Origin: Cyprinodon diabolis
Lineage: Eukaryota > Chordata > Actinopteri > Cyprinodontiformes > Cyprinodontidae
Reading direction: 5' to 3'
DNA: 64,000 bases
Assembly (NCBI GenBank): GCA_030533445.1
Contig: CM060070.1
Span: 26,896,001 to 26,960,000 of the forward strand
Of the stretch, positions 25,801 through 36,670 are shown in pieces. A program made the translations under genes and the position numbers. How positions within the stretch are numbered: the first letter of the stretch is position 1; every line of letters starts with the position of its first letter. A model generated the notes under the pieces. The model was not told the origin of the DNA. It was given only the letters and a program-made list of their open reading frames with translations, and did no database searches.

Positions 25801-27111
25801 GATTCTTCCTCCAAGCTCCTCCCTCCTGCAATTTAAATATGATCAGTTCATCAATAAAGCACAACTGTTGCAGAGTAAAACTCAGTAGGAATTCTTTAAA
25901 CTTTGAATATCCAATGGACTCACTTCATCTTAGATGGTTTCATTTGGTATAGATCTCCGATATTTAGGAGATAAAAGCCCAAAAAGCCCTCTACACCAGA
26001 AAGCACAGTGGAAAAAGAAAGGTCGGAGAATAGATTTTTTTCCCCTTTGCTTTGAAATGTCAGCTGATCATGAAAACCTGAGGCTGCAAAAATGCATGAG
26101 AGCTAAAAAAAAAAAAAAAAATAGAAAAAACAATAACATTCAATTTCAGCCTCATCATCTCTTTGCTGGAAAACTCCACATGCATTCTGTGAAGGCAAAC
26201 AAATCTAATAAAAAAAAGGATAAAACTAAATAAATGTAGAGTTAGTCCCCCAAGAATGTATTTATAATAGAAATAAAACATGTAGAACAGCTCTATTTTG
26301 ATTGTTCTATAAACCACAGAGCATGTTCAATTTAAATAGCTGAATTAGGATATAGAACCAAACAATTTATGAAGGAAGCCTTATTTTCACATCTTACCTG
26401 AACCAGAACATTTCAAATTAATACTTTTAAGAATAAAAACATTAGACAACAAACCTATTGCCTCAAAGTTTTTTTATTATATGAATCAAATGTAATCAAT
26501 GGAAAAGATAAAACCGCATATTAAAGTAATATACCAAAACAATATAATAGTAAAGTATTGTTAGGCATACATCAGGGGAATATATGCCATAATATGTCCA
26601 CTAATACAAACTCTGAATGTTAAACTCTCAGTTTAAAAGGTTTGTTAGCTGTGTGCATCAATGCCCAGAATAATGCAATTCAAAACTAATACATATAACT
26701 ATAATTTGGCTTCTGCTCAGTAATAATTGTAAAAACACCTGTACTAGGCCAATTTTATAAAATATGATTTTTTTTAAACTTTTAACCTTGTATCAACGAA
26801 AAATATAAAATATTCAAAGTTCAGTTCTTATGAATTTTACTTAGATTTAGATATTCTGTCATTCTAAGCAGAAACAGAAATTTAACCAAAAGAAAGAGGC
26901 GAGTAAATAATTAGAAAACCTGAAAGTTGTCATTCATGCACAGACTATATAAAATAAATTGTACCATTTGTTAGAAGGGAAAAGTAGGAAAAACTCTGCA
27001 TTAAATACTGAATTCAATGCTTGGTAGTATCTTTGGTATCCACTGTAGTAGAAGTTTGATTCTTCGTTTTAGATGAACAGAAAACTGCTGCCAAACTGAG
27101 AAACATGTTTT
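22801..27111. other. Intergenic DNA between slc1a6 and tax1bp3
   Basis: AT-rich. At 24000-24690 short frames are open on both strands but none is recognisable. An RFX-type X-box palindrome lies at 25177-25190 in a moderately GC-richer stretch (25080-25900). No gene was found. Confidence 0.4.
25177..25190. promoter_or_regulatory. RFX X-box-like palindrome
   Basis: The word attaccatggaaac fits the X-box consensus GTTNCCATGGNAAC at all but the first base. RFX factors bind such inverted repeats. Function here is unknown. Confidence 0.35.
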
Positions 27112-27545
27112 TTTATTAGAGTTGCTAATTCTAAATGCTTAGAAGTTAGTTTGACAAATTTATGAAAATGAAAGTCAATAAATCATTTTGTTCTACACTC
27201 ACTAACAACACAGCTTGTAAATCAACGCTGCGGTAGATCAAATATTACATTCTTATGGTGAAACCTGAATGATTCATTTACTCTGCTGTTCAGGTTTGTC
27301 AGTTTGTAAATTGCACTAAATTACAAACAAACCTTAAAAGAACAGCTAATACATTTCTAGCAGTTATGGATATATTCAAGCCTCAGATAAGTCCACTAAA
27401 TGTTTGGCTTCTCTCTGTTAGCTTGTTTTGCATTGATGGTGTTTAAAGGCCACAGTGAAACAGCATTTGGGAAATGTTTAGGGTTTGTTAAAATGTTCGT
27501 TCCTTTGCCGTCCTTGCATTAGCCTCTACAGTTAACACCATTGGA
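27112..27545 (-). other. tax1bp3: Probable 3' UTR of tax1bp3
   Basis: Non-coding sequence following the stop. The first good AATAAA on the minus strand is at 27112-27117 (tttatt on the plus strand). Another AATAAA lies near 26470, so the UTR could be longer. Confidence 0.35.
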
Positions 27546-30500
27546 TCATTGTTTGGGATGACATCCCATAGACTGTTTAACAGTTTCTTCTAGGGACTTT
27601 CTGGTTATTAATAGCCTCACAACGTCCTCCTTCCTCTTTGTCAGTTTTTTACGAGCTTGGTCGTGAGTCACCATGGTCATATCCCAGCCGTTCACCTGAA
27701 AGGAAGAAGGATGGTTTTCAAGATTCCCAGAGATTTACAGCCAGAACAAACCAAACACATGTTCAGTGCTCCCTCACAATTTAAAGTGGGAAAGAGTGCC
27801 CTCTTGTGGCTTTAGCATGTAGTTGGAAAAGTTTTACTGCCCACCTGCATGATTTTGTCTCCCATCTTCAACCCTGCAACTTCTGCCGGTCCTCCTGGAG
27901 TTATCCTGGTCACATAGATACCCTGAGGAAACCAAAATCACATTCTTTTAAGCAGAAAATACATTTAGTGCAATTTAGGGCTGAAACAATTAATCGGTTT
28001 AATCAATCATTAAAACAATTGTCAACTGCTTTAGTAATCATTAATCGCTAACTGGAGTATAGAGACTCTAAAACAAGACTTCGCCTGACAGCACAACCTA
28101 CTTAGAACAGTAATTAAGCCAAAATTGTAATTATATAAACATCTTGCATTTAGGTTACAAAAAATTAATCTGTCAATATGCTCTATTTAGGACTCTAAAA
28201 GAGGAAAAGTTTTTTTATTTATTAAAAAATAATCAACAGATTAATCGGTTTACAAATTGTTAGTTGTAGCCCTCGTCCACTTTAAATACAATAATAACTG
28301 GAGCAACTAATGTCAGCTCGTTTTTCAGGTCACTGAAGCGGAGAAGCCATTGCTTATCTAAAACTTTTGCTTCCTACTTTTTCCCCTTCAAAATGAACTG
28401 GGTAAAACTACGTTAAAGTAAGATAAAGCTAAGAGCAGGGCCAGATCCCCTACTTTACTGTGGACTTCTGGTGAGCTGGCTGAAAGAATACTTTAATACT
28501 TTCCCTTGCAGTTCACAAGAGGGACAAATTCAGTTTTCACATGGCTGAAAAATGTGTAACAATATCAGGCCCTGAATATCAAGCAATATTGATAAATATT
28601 GATGTCTTTTTGTGGATGTTGACTCATGTATTTGAAAAAACGACCAGGGGAGAAAAAGCCTGAATTTAAGTTGATATTTATTAGAGATGCACCGATCCAA
28701 TAGCTGGATCAGATGTCAGTGATTTTATATCTGAGATCCAATCCAGCACACTTTACATGGAACTGTTATTTCTTTCTTTTTGGTGCTTATTTATAAATAG
28801 CATTTAAATAACATGTCTGTTAGATAATGTCTCCCACCCCATGCATGAAGCTTTCACTGATCTGGAAAGTTCCTTCAGTGACAGACTGCTGTACCCTAAA
28901 TGCACCAGGGAGTGTTATCACAGATCCTTCCTCCCAGCAGCTGTGACACTTTATAACCATCACTGTTCCCAACAACCTCAATAAATTGTTACCATTATGC
29001 TGATTTTTGCAGTTTATGTCAGTTATATAACCTGCTGTCATTGTCTTGCACACCTCTGGTGTTACTACTATTTTCATATATCCACTACTGTAAAATTAAC
29101 AGCTGTATATTGATTTTTCTCCAGATGCACAGTATTTATATAGTAAAAACACTATACTGTACACTATTTTAGCTTTTTTTTTTTTTTTTGAACTCCGTCA
29201 CTTATTCGGTTATTTTTATACCCTTTTTAAGGTCAACATTTTTGTGACCATTCTACTATAACCTTTTGCTACTGTGACACTACAATTTCCCCATTGTGGG
29301 ACTATAAGGGATTTTCTATTCTGTTCTAATAAATTATGTAACTTCTATTTATATCTGTGTTAATTTTTTTTAAATCTTTTTTTTAACAATGTTTTCCTCA
29401 TGGAAAAAGCCTCAACTCACATGGCAAGATATATTGTTAATTCATTCAACAGTTGAATCTGATCGTTATCAAATATCTGCTGATACGCTCTACCCAGGTA
29501 TCAGTATCGGATTAGATCAAATAAAAAAAACTGGATAGATGAGACTCTAATATTGATCAGATGTCTATCACGATTTATACTGTTATGTTTTATCGCCCAA
29601 CCCTAAAATCTCTCAGACCATTCCAGACATCTGGTGGAGCATTTCCACTAAATCTGTTAAACGAGCGCAATTACAACACAGACGGCTTCAAAAGCACAAT
29701 AGATCTCTTTTAAAAATTGTGAGCACCTTATTAACACATAAAGTGGCTTCCCAAACACAACTTTACGAACCAGTGAAACAATGTTACTTTTCAGCATTGA
29801 ATAAAGGCAGATTAGTTTAGTTTAGTTTAGTTTATTTAAGATCCCCATTAGCTGTAGCAAGCTACAACTATTCTTCCTGGGGTCCAACAAAAAATATGAA
29901 ATAAAAAATACAAATGAAATAAAATTATATGGACATTAAAACAACATCTCCCATAATCTATACATATACATAAATACATACACACATACATACTCATACA
30001 TACATACCCATATACATACACAGAAACAATCCAAACTAATCAAAACAAACTACAAAGCACAGCAAGTGATGAAGACTGTGTACTCCCTCACAGTCATAGA
30101 ACCATGTGATCTAACCTGTTCATTTTACTTTTGTCATTGCCATTACCTTCTTCTCTACATACACATACACTTTTCTAATGCACAGTGATTCATGCTTAAC
30201 AATAACATGCAAGTGTATGTATATACCTTTACACATACACACAAACATATTCATCTCTAGTCCTCTATACATCATTCTAATCGTGTTTTATGAGAGAACC
30301 TCTATATTTAATAAATGTTCTTTCAATGATCTTTTAAATTTCGTTAAATCAGTTATCAATTTAATGCAATTTGGCAGTAAATTCCATGCTTTCATACCTC
30401 TATATGTTAGATCATGTTTTATATTTGATTTCCTTATGCCTAAGCACCATAAAATAAATATCAATAAATACAGGTAATAATTTTGGGATTTAATTCATCT

Positions 30501-33258
30501 GTAACAAAATAAGCAGAAGCACATTCTATATTTCCCAAATTTCCCTGCAGCTTCGAAGGATCATGCAATAATCAGATAGTAGATGGCTCTGTGTAAACCT
30601 GCAGTATTTCTCTCCATTACTCACATATTTGAATCTGACATGTTTTCACACGAAGCCATAAATTTTCCTTTCAGGCCTGTTTTCATTTACAGTTCACCAG
30701 ATTATGCCAAGTTAATAATTAAAGATTGTTTATTGCCTTCCCTTTTCTCTGTCACATAAAAGAAAATACATTTTAATCCAACTGAAAGTTGAAGACCAGT
30801 TATAGGAAACTGAATGTTTAAATGTTTTTTTTTCTGCCAGTTTTCTGACCTTATCCGACTTGTCCTCAGAGAACGGGTTCTGCCCGGGGTCTTGGTCAAT
30901 ACCGCCTCCAATGCTGAAGCCCAGGATTAGATTTTCTCCTTGCCGCAGTTTCTGGATCTCAAGTCTTTGCTGTTAGGAAAAAAAAAAAAAGTGTCCAAAA
31001 TGATATATGGAGTAAAATATTAGTTTAGAGGGAATTAATCCACGCATATAAAATCTTCCAGAGGGGTCTGTGAATGTTGCCCAGTTGTATCATTGTGTAG
31101 TTCAATACTAAAAACACAGCAAGCCGGTTTCAAGCTAAGTTTAATCCATAAAGTATGAAACGTTAATACGCAAGCCTGTACTTGAACAGCCGCAATCCTT
31201 TGCAAACAGATGGATGGATGAGTCCGACTCCAGAGCTCCTCCAACACAAAGACAGGCTGTGTGTTCAATAATGAATAACCACTGAGTCTCTAATACAATG
31301 AAGTCTACAGATGACTTCATTGGAGAGGTCAGTCAGCCAAATGAGTAAAGATTTCCAGCTTGAGAAGTCCTCATTTTTAAAGCCTTGCAAACAAATAGGG
31401 AGTTTAAGTTGATGCAGAATCTAGGATATCTGAACTGGAAATCCAGGACTATCAAACATCATATGACATATCTTTCTTTCTTACTGCAACACTTCAACAG
31501 AAACCTTGATTTGCAATCAAAGGCATTGCTGTTGGACTTTAAAAGCTTGATATGTTGTCAAGAAAACAGCTACTCCACAAAACAATTAGCACTGTGACAA
31601 ACAATTACCCAAGTTTATCTGCCAAACCTGCACAATGAGCAGGATGGTATGGAAGAAGATTAGGGACACTGAAAAAATAAAAAAAAGTTGACTGATTTTC
31701 AAATTATTTTTCAGTTTAATATGGGAAAAAAGTCGGAATTTAAACTTATTTCTCAGAATTCTGATTTATTTTTTCTCAGAATGTTAATGTAGGTGGGCAC
31801 CATGAAGGAAGAGATGTAGGAGCACTCAGCTTCACTAACTAATATTTGAGTTTGGGAGGGCCAGTAAGACATTGGTGGAAATTGACACAATTAGGTAACT
31901 TTTTATATGCCAGAGGGGTCCCCGGTGATGCTACTTCATTAATGGAAGAGCAGAAGGTGACTAAAACAAGAGAGCTAAGACATGGCTACAGCTTGATGCC
32001 AATACGTTTCATTAGCTGTCAGAAAACAGAATTCTGAGAAAAAAGTAAGTATTCTGAGAAAAAAAATGAGTATTCTGAGAGAAAAAAAAGTCAGAATTCA
32101 GAGAAAAAAAACGTCAGAATTCAGAGAAAAAAAACGTCAGAATTCAGAGAAAAAAAACGTCAGAATTCAGAGAAAAAAAAGTGAGAATTCAGAGAACAAA
32201 AAGTGAGAATTCAGAGAAAAAAGTCAGAATTCTGACTTTTTTGTCATATTATACTGAATTTAAATAAAAAAATCTGTTAACTTTTTTTTTTTAAGTGGCC
32301 CTAATCCTCTTCTGTAGGATGGTAATCTTTAAAAAAATAAACGTATAAAACTACAGCAGTAGGTAGCGTAGTTGTGTTAAAAAGTCTTCATACTGATCAT
32401 AAAAAGCCTACTTGGATCTGGCTGCTAGGAAGATATGCCAGGGTAAAAACCTTTTTCTGTTCAGGCACAATAAAAGTAAACATATCATGTTTTCATAAAC
32501 TCTGCATTCAACCAAAATGATAATCTTGAATAAAACAAAAAACACTCTTTTAGCTCCATCCTCATAATATGAATAGAGAATAGTTTAGAATAATCCTGTA
32601 AAGCATGTGCAATCTTGAAAATGAATTTTAAAACACATAATTAAAATTTAGGATATAAAAGGCAGTATTGGTGTCTCTCTTTCTTCACATGATTTTGATC
32701 AACGGTATGTAGACAAGCAACATCTTCTTTAGAGATGAAAATAAAAGTCCTAACTACCATAGCTAACCATTGTTTGTGCTGAACTATTGCAAATTAGAGC
32801 CATGATAAGAAAAAAGGAAAAAAGAAAACGGTAGAACTTTGGTGTTGCGTTCACGGACTAAGAAGAAATCACACACCTAGCGGGTTACGCCCCTGATAAG
32901 CAATGTCCATGGTATCCAAAAGTACAAATCAAGTAAAATCGTTTTTAAAAATACTAACTTCAGAGTATTTATTAATAATAGTTATATGGCTAAAGCTGGA
33001 TTTTCAACCAGACATGAATGCACTGTGCATAGAATGCACTGAAACAAATGTTCTCACTATCGCTAAACAAAGAAAATCTTGCTAGTAAAGTAAGTATTTG
33101 ACGTTAGTTAAAGTAATTTTAGTTAAACATATTTAGCTAGTAACCCTACCGGGAATGTTAGTCCAAGGATGAACAATAGAGTCTAGTTCATTGAAAAACG
33201 GCCCATCTCTCAATCTTACCACAATAGCAGTCACTGGTTGACCTGGAACAAACGACAT
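27546..33258 (-). CDS. tax1bp3: Tax1-binding protein 3 / TIP-1, single-PDZ protein
   Basis: TIP-1 is a small cytosolic protein that is almost only one PDZ domain; it competes with scaffold PDZ proteins for partners such as beta-catenin, rhotekin and Kir2.3 (family knowledge). Coding exons: 33258-33220, 30969-30850, 27922-27845 and 27695-27546, all phase 0 at the joins, giving 128 aa (human 124). Seen: the start MSFVPGQPVTA, the carboxylate-binding loop ILGF at 28-31 followed by SIGGGID, KGIYVTRITPGGPAE, the core VNGWDMTMVTHDQARKKL with ligand-contacting His at 90, and a C-terminus extended by about four residues. Each border is GT-AG. In human the gene is on 17p13, away from the other genes here. 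Identification is very secure. Confidence 0.96.
27980..28276. mobile_element. hAT-like MITE in tax1bp3 intron 2
   Basis: The left end is agggctgaaacaattaatcg and the right end, read inverted, is agggctacaactaacaat: imperfect TIRs starting AGGGCT. The interior (ggagtatagagactctaaaa, tctgtcaatatgctctattt) matches a second copy at 54976-55348. The TIR start resembles hAT-type fish MITEs. No clean 8-bp duplication is visible. Confidence 0.6.
28818..29335 (+). mobile_element. 5'-truncated LINE 3' end (family A), second copy
   Basis: It starts with LINE C-terminal coding words (ctcccaccccatgcatgaag, agatccttcctcccagcagc) and continues into the same 3' UTR as the 10970 copy (gctgatttttgcagttt, caatttccccattgtgggac). 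It ends in a TTCTATTCTGTTCT tail. It seems to sit inside an older repeat whose halves flank it (28680-28800 and 29440-29600). It is in tax1bp3 intron 2. Confidence 0.65.
29810..30560 (-). repeat. Interspersed repeat, probable LINE in minus orientation
   Basis: It begins with (TTTAG)n and the word taagatccccattagctgta, with tcttcctggggtcc close by; this is a common fish LINE terminus when read on the minus strand. ATACATA-rich low-complexity sequence follows, then AT-rich sequence with LINE-like words. It is degraded and the family is not certain. Confidence 0.45.
31650..32315. mobile_element. Long-TIR DNA element with 9-bp target duplication
   Basis: A perfect direct repeat AGGATGGTA occurs at 31641-31649 and 32316-32324. 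Immediately inside are inverted repeats of about 90 bp: the left end runs tggaagaagattagggacac and the right end, inverted, acagaagaggattagggcca, with similarity continuing to gtcggaatt / gtcagaatt. A 9-bp duplication with long TIRs is the hallmark of Mutator-like elements (family knowledge). The interior has no transposase and carries a minisatellite at 32037-32237. It lies in tax1bp3 intron 1. Confidence 0.75.
32037..32237. repeat. Minisatellite of about 23-bp units
   Basis: Tandem units with core tcagaattcagag followed by a run of A. At least four are nearly identical, flanked by variants with attctgag or gtgagaattc. The core is related to the inner end of the surrounding element's TIR, so the array probably grew from it. 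It is not CRISPR: there are no unique spacers and the genome is eukaryotic. Confidence 0.85.
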
Positions 33259-33440
33259 CGTTTAGCGTGGTGTTAAAATAACACAAGGTAAAGAAATTTA
33301 AACTAAATGTTTCCAAAAAGTTTTACAAAAAAAGCGTTTTCAACGGAGACTCAACTTCCGTGAGTTAATCGCAGCCTGATCCCGAATCCAAAAATCAACG
33401 TCTTTCCAGGTGACGTAATGTTGTCCTCCTAGCGAAGCGT
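33259..33440 (-). promoter_or_regulatory. tax1bp3: Probable tax1bp3 promoter
   Basis: The sequence upstream of the start codon is less AT-rich. It carries an ETS-type acttccg at 33354-33360 and a CRE-like tgacgtaa at 33411-33418. No TATA box is evident at a useful distance. The transcription start cannot be placed exactly. Confidence 0.4.
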
Positions 33441-33757
33441 ATGATTGTTTCATTCACCAAGACAACTAGGGGTGGCGGTGCTAAATAGCTAGGTCTAGCC
33501 CATTGGACTCTGCGTCAGAGGAGTGATGACTGACCTTAAACGCAACTGGTCCAAACACACCTTCTTAATGGCTAAATTCGTCTGAAATAGTGCAATTTAT
33601 TACAGTTTGAAGGAATAATAGCAGATTTAATTACGTATCAGAGTCGCCAATCCCAGATTAAGATTAGTTCATTAGATCAGTCATTTTTCTTCTTTTTTTT
33701 TAAATTAAAACTTTATTAATGACTTTGGAAATTAGGTCCATAGAGAGAATTAGTAAA

Positions 33758-33759
<2 letters not shown>

Positions 33760-33844
<85 letters not shown>
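33760..33844. repeat. (CTA)n(AAT)n compound microsatellite
   Basis: About 13 CTA units are followed by about 15 AAT units. It lies just beyond the 3' end of the minus-strand LINE at 33905, so it may derive from that element's tail. Confidence 0.9.
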
Positions 33845-33847
<3 letters not shown>

Positions 33848-33904
33848 TATTTAAAAATAGAGCAGAATATAAAAGCAGAATGGCGCCACATTTAAAAGGT
33901 TTAA

Positions 33905-35720
33905 AAGCTAACAGAGCTTTAATGGGCTTGTAATAATTGAGTAAGGACTGCTCACAGCCCTGCACATAAATGTATAAATAAAAGTCCATATGACTGCAGG
34001 GCAGTAGTGTTCACCACAGTTCACAAACATTTCCCTTACACTACTGTGCCTTGGGACCTTCAGAAGTATTCTGATAGAATCATTGTTGGCAGGCAGTTTC
34101 TGCAGGCTACTCTTTTTGCACTTGTTCCACAAGTGGGCAGTATGCTCTGCAGGGGAGAGCAAAAACAGCATGGTATTAACATTTACTGGGCACATGTTAA
34201 TCTTACAGGCCAGCACTTTAGCCTCTCGGTATTATTAACAGCACAGCCTCTGCATATCTCCATCCTCTGAGAAATCACTTGCAACAAAATGTCCAGGATA
34301 CTTAAACTCATCAGTATCTGGAAGAGCCTGTCCACATAAATGGAAATCAGGAAAGACGTTTTTTTTATTTTTTTATCATCTTTATTTTTCACAATCATGA
34401 TTTTACTTTTGGTATTATTGAACCTAATGTCAAATTCAAGACCATACTTGGAACAGGTATTGAGAGGCTGCTAAAGGCCTGCACTGTATGGACAGAGGAG
34501 CATCAGGTCATCTGCAGGCATCAGATGGTTACATAAATAGTCACCAATAATGCATGCAGTTCTATACCTGCTGAGCTGTACAGATAGGCTGTGAGTGTAA
34601 ACATTACAAAGCAGAGGGGGACCTTGATGAACCCCATTACTGACCCTAATAGAGTCTGAGGCAGAGCCACCCCACCTCACCTGCATGGTCTGACAGGAGT
34701 AAAGAGTATAAGTATCCTAACTAAATATCCAGTTGCACCTCGCCTTAATAATTTCTTGAATGACTTACAGTGAAATACATGTAGATCAAAGGCTTTGAAT
34801 TCATCCAGAAAACACAGAAAAACAGAAGGATTCTGATTGTGATATTTGTCAAGAATTTTCTTTATTGCAAATATACGCCTCAGTGCCATGTTGTTCCTTG
34901 AATCCAAACTTATTACATGTAGAACTAAGATATGGCTTAAGTCGGTCTAAAATGATCAATTCAAGTACCTTGGATAAGGAGCCGGCCAAAGCTATAGACT
35001 GATAGCTATTAATATCCCTGAGTTTACATGCTTTTCCTTGTATAACATAATCAAATGCAATATTGGGAATTCTGGCTAAATGCTAGGAATCAAAAACCCT
35101 GTAAAGAAGATGACCAGTAGAGCTATAGCTTAGTATAGGTAAATTTTACGTGTTCAGATGCTACTTTGTCTGACCCACAGGACTTACTTTTCTTCAGCTT
35201 AGAAACAGCATCCAAGATCCTTTGTGGTGTTACTATCACTCCCGTGTCACTTTTTATGGCCTTAGTAGAACTTACATTGCTTTTGATGCAATTAAACAAT
35301 TCATAATAACATTTCTGCCAAAGCTGACTTATATTATCAGAGCCCCAGCATTGATGGAGCAAGGAAGAAATGTTCAGCAGCTATTTAATCCTTACCTCTT
35401 TCCAATCCTGCTAGTTAGCTATTTTGAAACCAAGGGCTCAACCCTTAATATTTTTTTATTCCTCTTTATATATCCAAGAGTATACCTAAATTTTGTATTG
35501 ACACAGCCCAGGCCTTAAAGCCCTGTCCAGCTTCAGCATGTGCCACTTCTACAAACAAATCCCATCCTGGTTTACCACTATGGTTATTATTATTATTACA
35601 TAAAGGTTTACTATACATACGGATTGCATTTAAAATAGAGTCATATAATTTCCACAATTGTATACCATGCTCTGGGTCCGTGCAATTTCCATCACAACGC
35701 AATATGGCATTACTAGGAAG
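33905..35720 (-). mobile_element. Degraded LINE with RT, minus strand
   Basis: Broken frames in order on the minus strand match one non-LTR retrotransposon ORF. Around 35690-35520 is a KPGWDLFVEVAHAEA block (linker before the RT). Near 35200 is KLKKSKSCGSDKV, near 34790 FLDEFKAFDL, and near 34620-34500 GVHQGPPLLCNVY and PADDLMLL (the palm motif, with Y replaced by P). Near 34200-33910 is a C-terminal domain. Several frameshifts and stops make it a pseudogene. The clade is not assigned. Confidence 0.75.
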
Positions 35721-36308
35721 CTTTATATCCTTGAGACACTGATCAGTCCTTTAGTTTTATTTAATAACATCTCCCCAGCTTAGTTTAGACCAGTCCAGAC
35801 TCTCTCCAGTTACTAGAGTCCTTACTGGTGTCAGTTAGGAATTATTTCCAGATTACAATGAATAAGAATGGAAGTATGATCAAATGTTGCCAAATTATAT
35901 TCAATCAGCATATCAACAATGGAGGCGTGAGCACTAGATGTAGACAGACAGTGGTGAAGCCAGGATATTGTGTGCCAAGCATCACTGACATATGTATAGC
36001 TTTCACTAGGCAGGAGCACCGGACTGGATAAGACAAGACCACTCTACAAAAAACAAAACAAAACTGTTATAAAACGTTGCAGAAAAAGGATCTATTATCA
36101 GAAATGTCAGTATTCATATCTACAACTATTTTATCATTATTATTACCTTGTGGGAAAAAAAAAGTTTGTACAGATCAATCAGGCAATGAAACGGTGTTTA
36201 TTACATAATACTAATCTAACTTTCTTTTTATTAGCATGCTTAGATATTTACAGCTTTTCCTGCACCCACACCCTGAGTAGTATATATGAATAATTAGGCT
36301 TTTATAAG
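35721..36308. other. Intergenic, possible older LINE upstream part
   Basis: This stretch may contain further decayed 5' sequence of the LINE ending at 33905, but no motif could be recognised with confidence. Confidence 0.25.
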
Positions 36309-36670
36309 GCTGCTCAGTGGAGCATTGGGTAGCACTGCTGCCTTGCAGCAAGAAGGTTCTGGGATCAATTCCCGGCCCGTGGTCTTTCTGCATGGAGTTT
36401 GCATGTTCATCCTGAGCATGCGTGGGTTCTCTCCGGGTACTCCGGCTTCCTCCCACAGTCCAAAAACATGACTGTTTGGTTAATTGACTTGTCTAGATTC
36501 TCCTTAGGTGTGTGTGTGAATGGTTGTTTGTCTCTGTGTTGCCCTGCGATGGACTGGCGACCCGTCTCAGGGTGTACCCCACCTCTCGCCCATTGACTGC
36601 TGGAGATAGGCACCAGCACCCCTCGCGACCCACTCGGTACAAGCGTGTCAAATAATGGATGGATGGATGG
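36309..36670 (+). mobile_element. SINE-like element, third copy
   Basis: Head ggctgctcagtggagcattg with gggtagcactgctgcc, B-box region ggatcaattcc, body ggagtttgcatgttc and gactggcgacccgtctcagg, tail ggatggatggatgg. Same family as at 9469. Confidence 0.75.

Noticed and set aside
32037..32237. Regular short repeats as a CRISPR-like array
   Set aside because: Units are contiguous with no unique spacers, and the genome is eukaryotic; it is a minisatellite.
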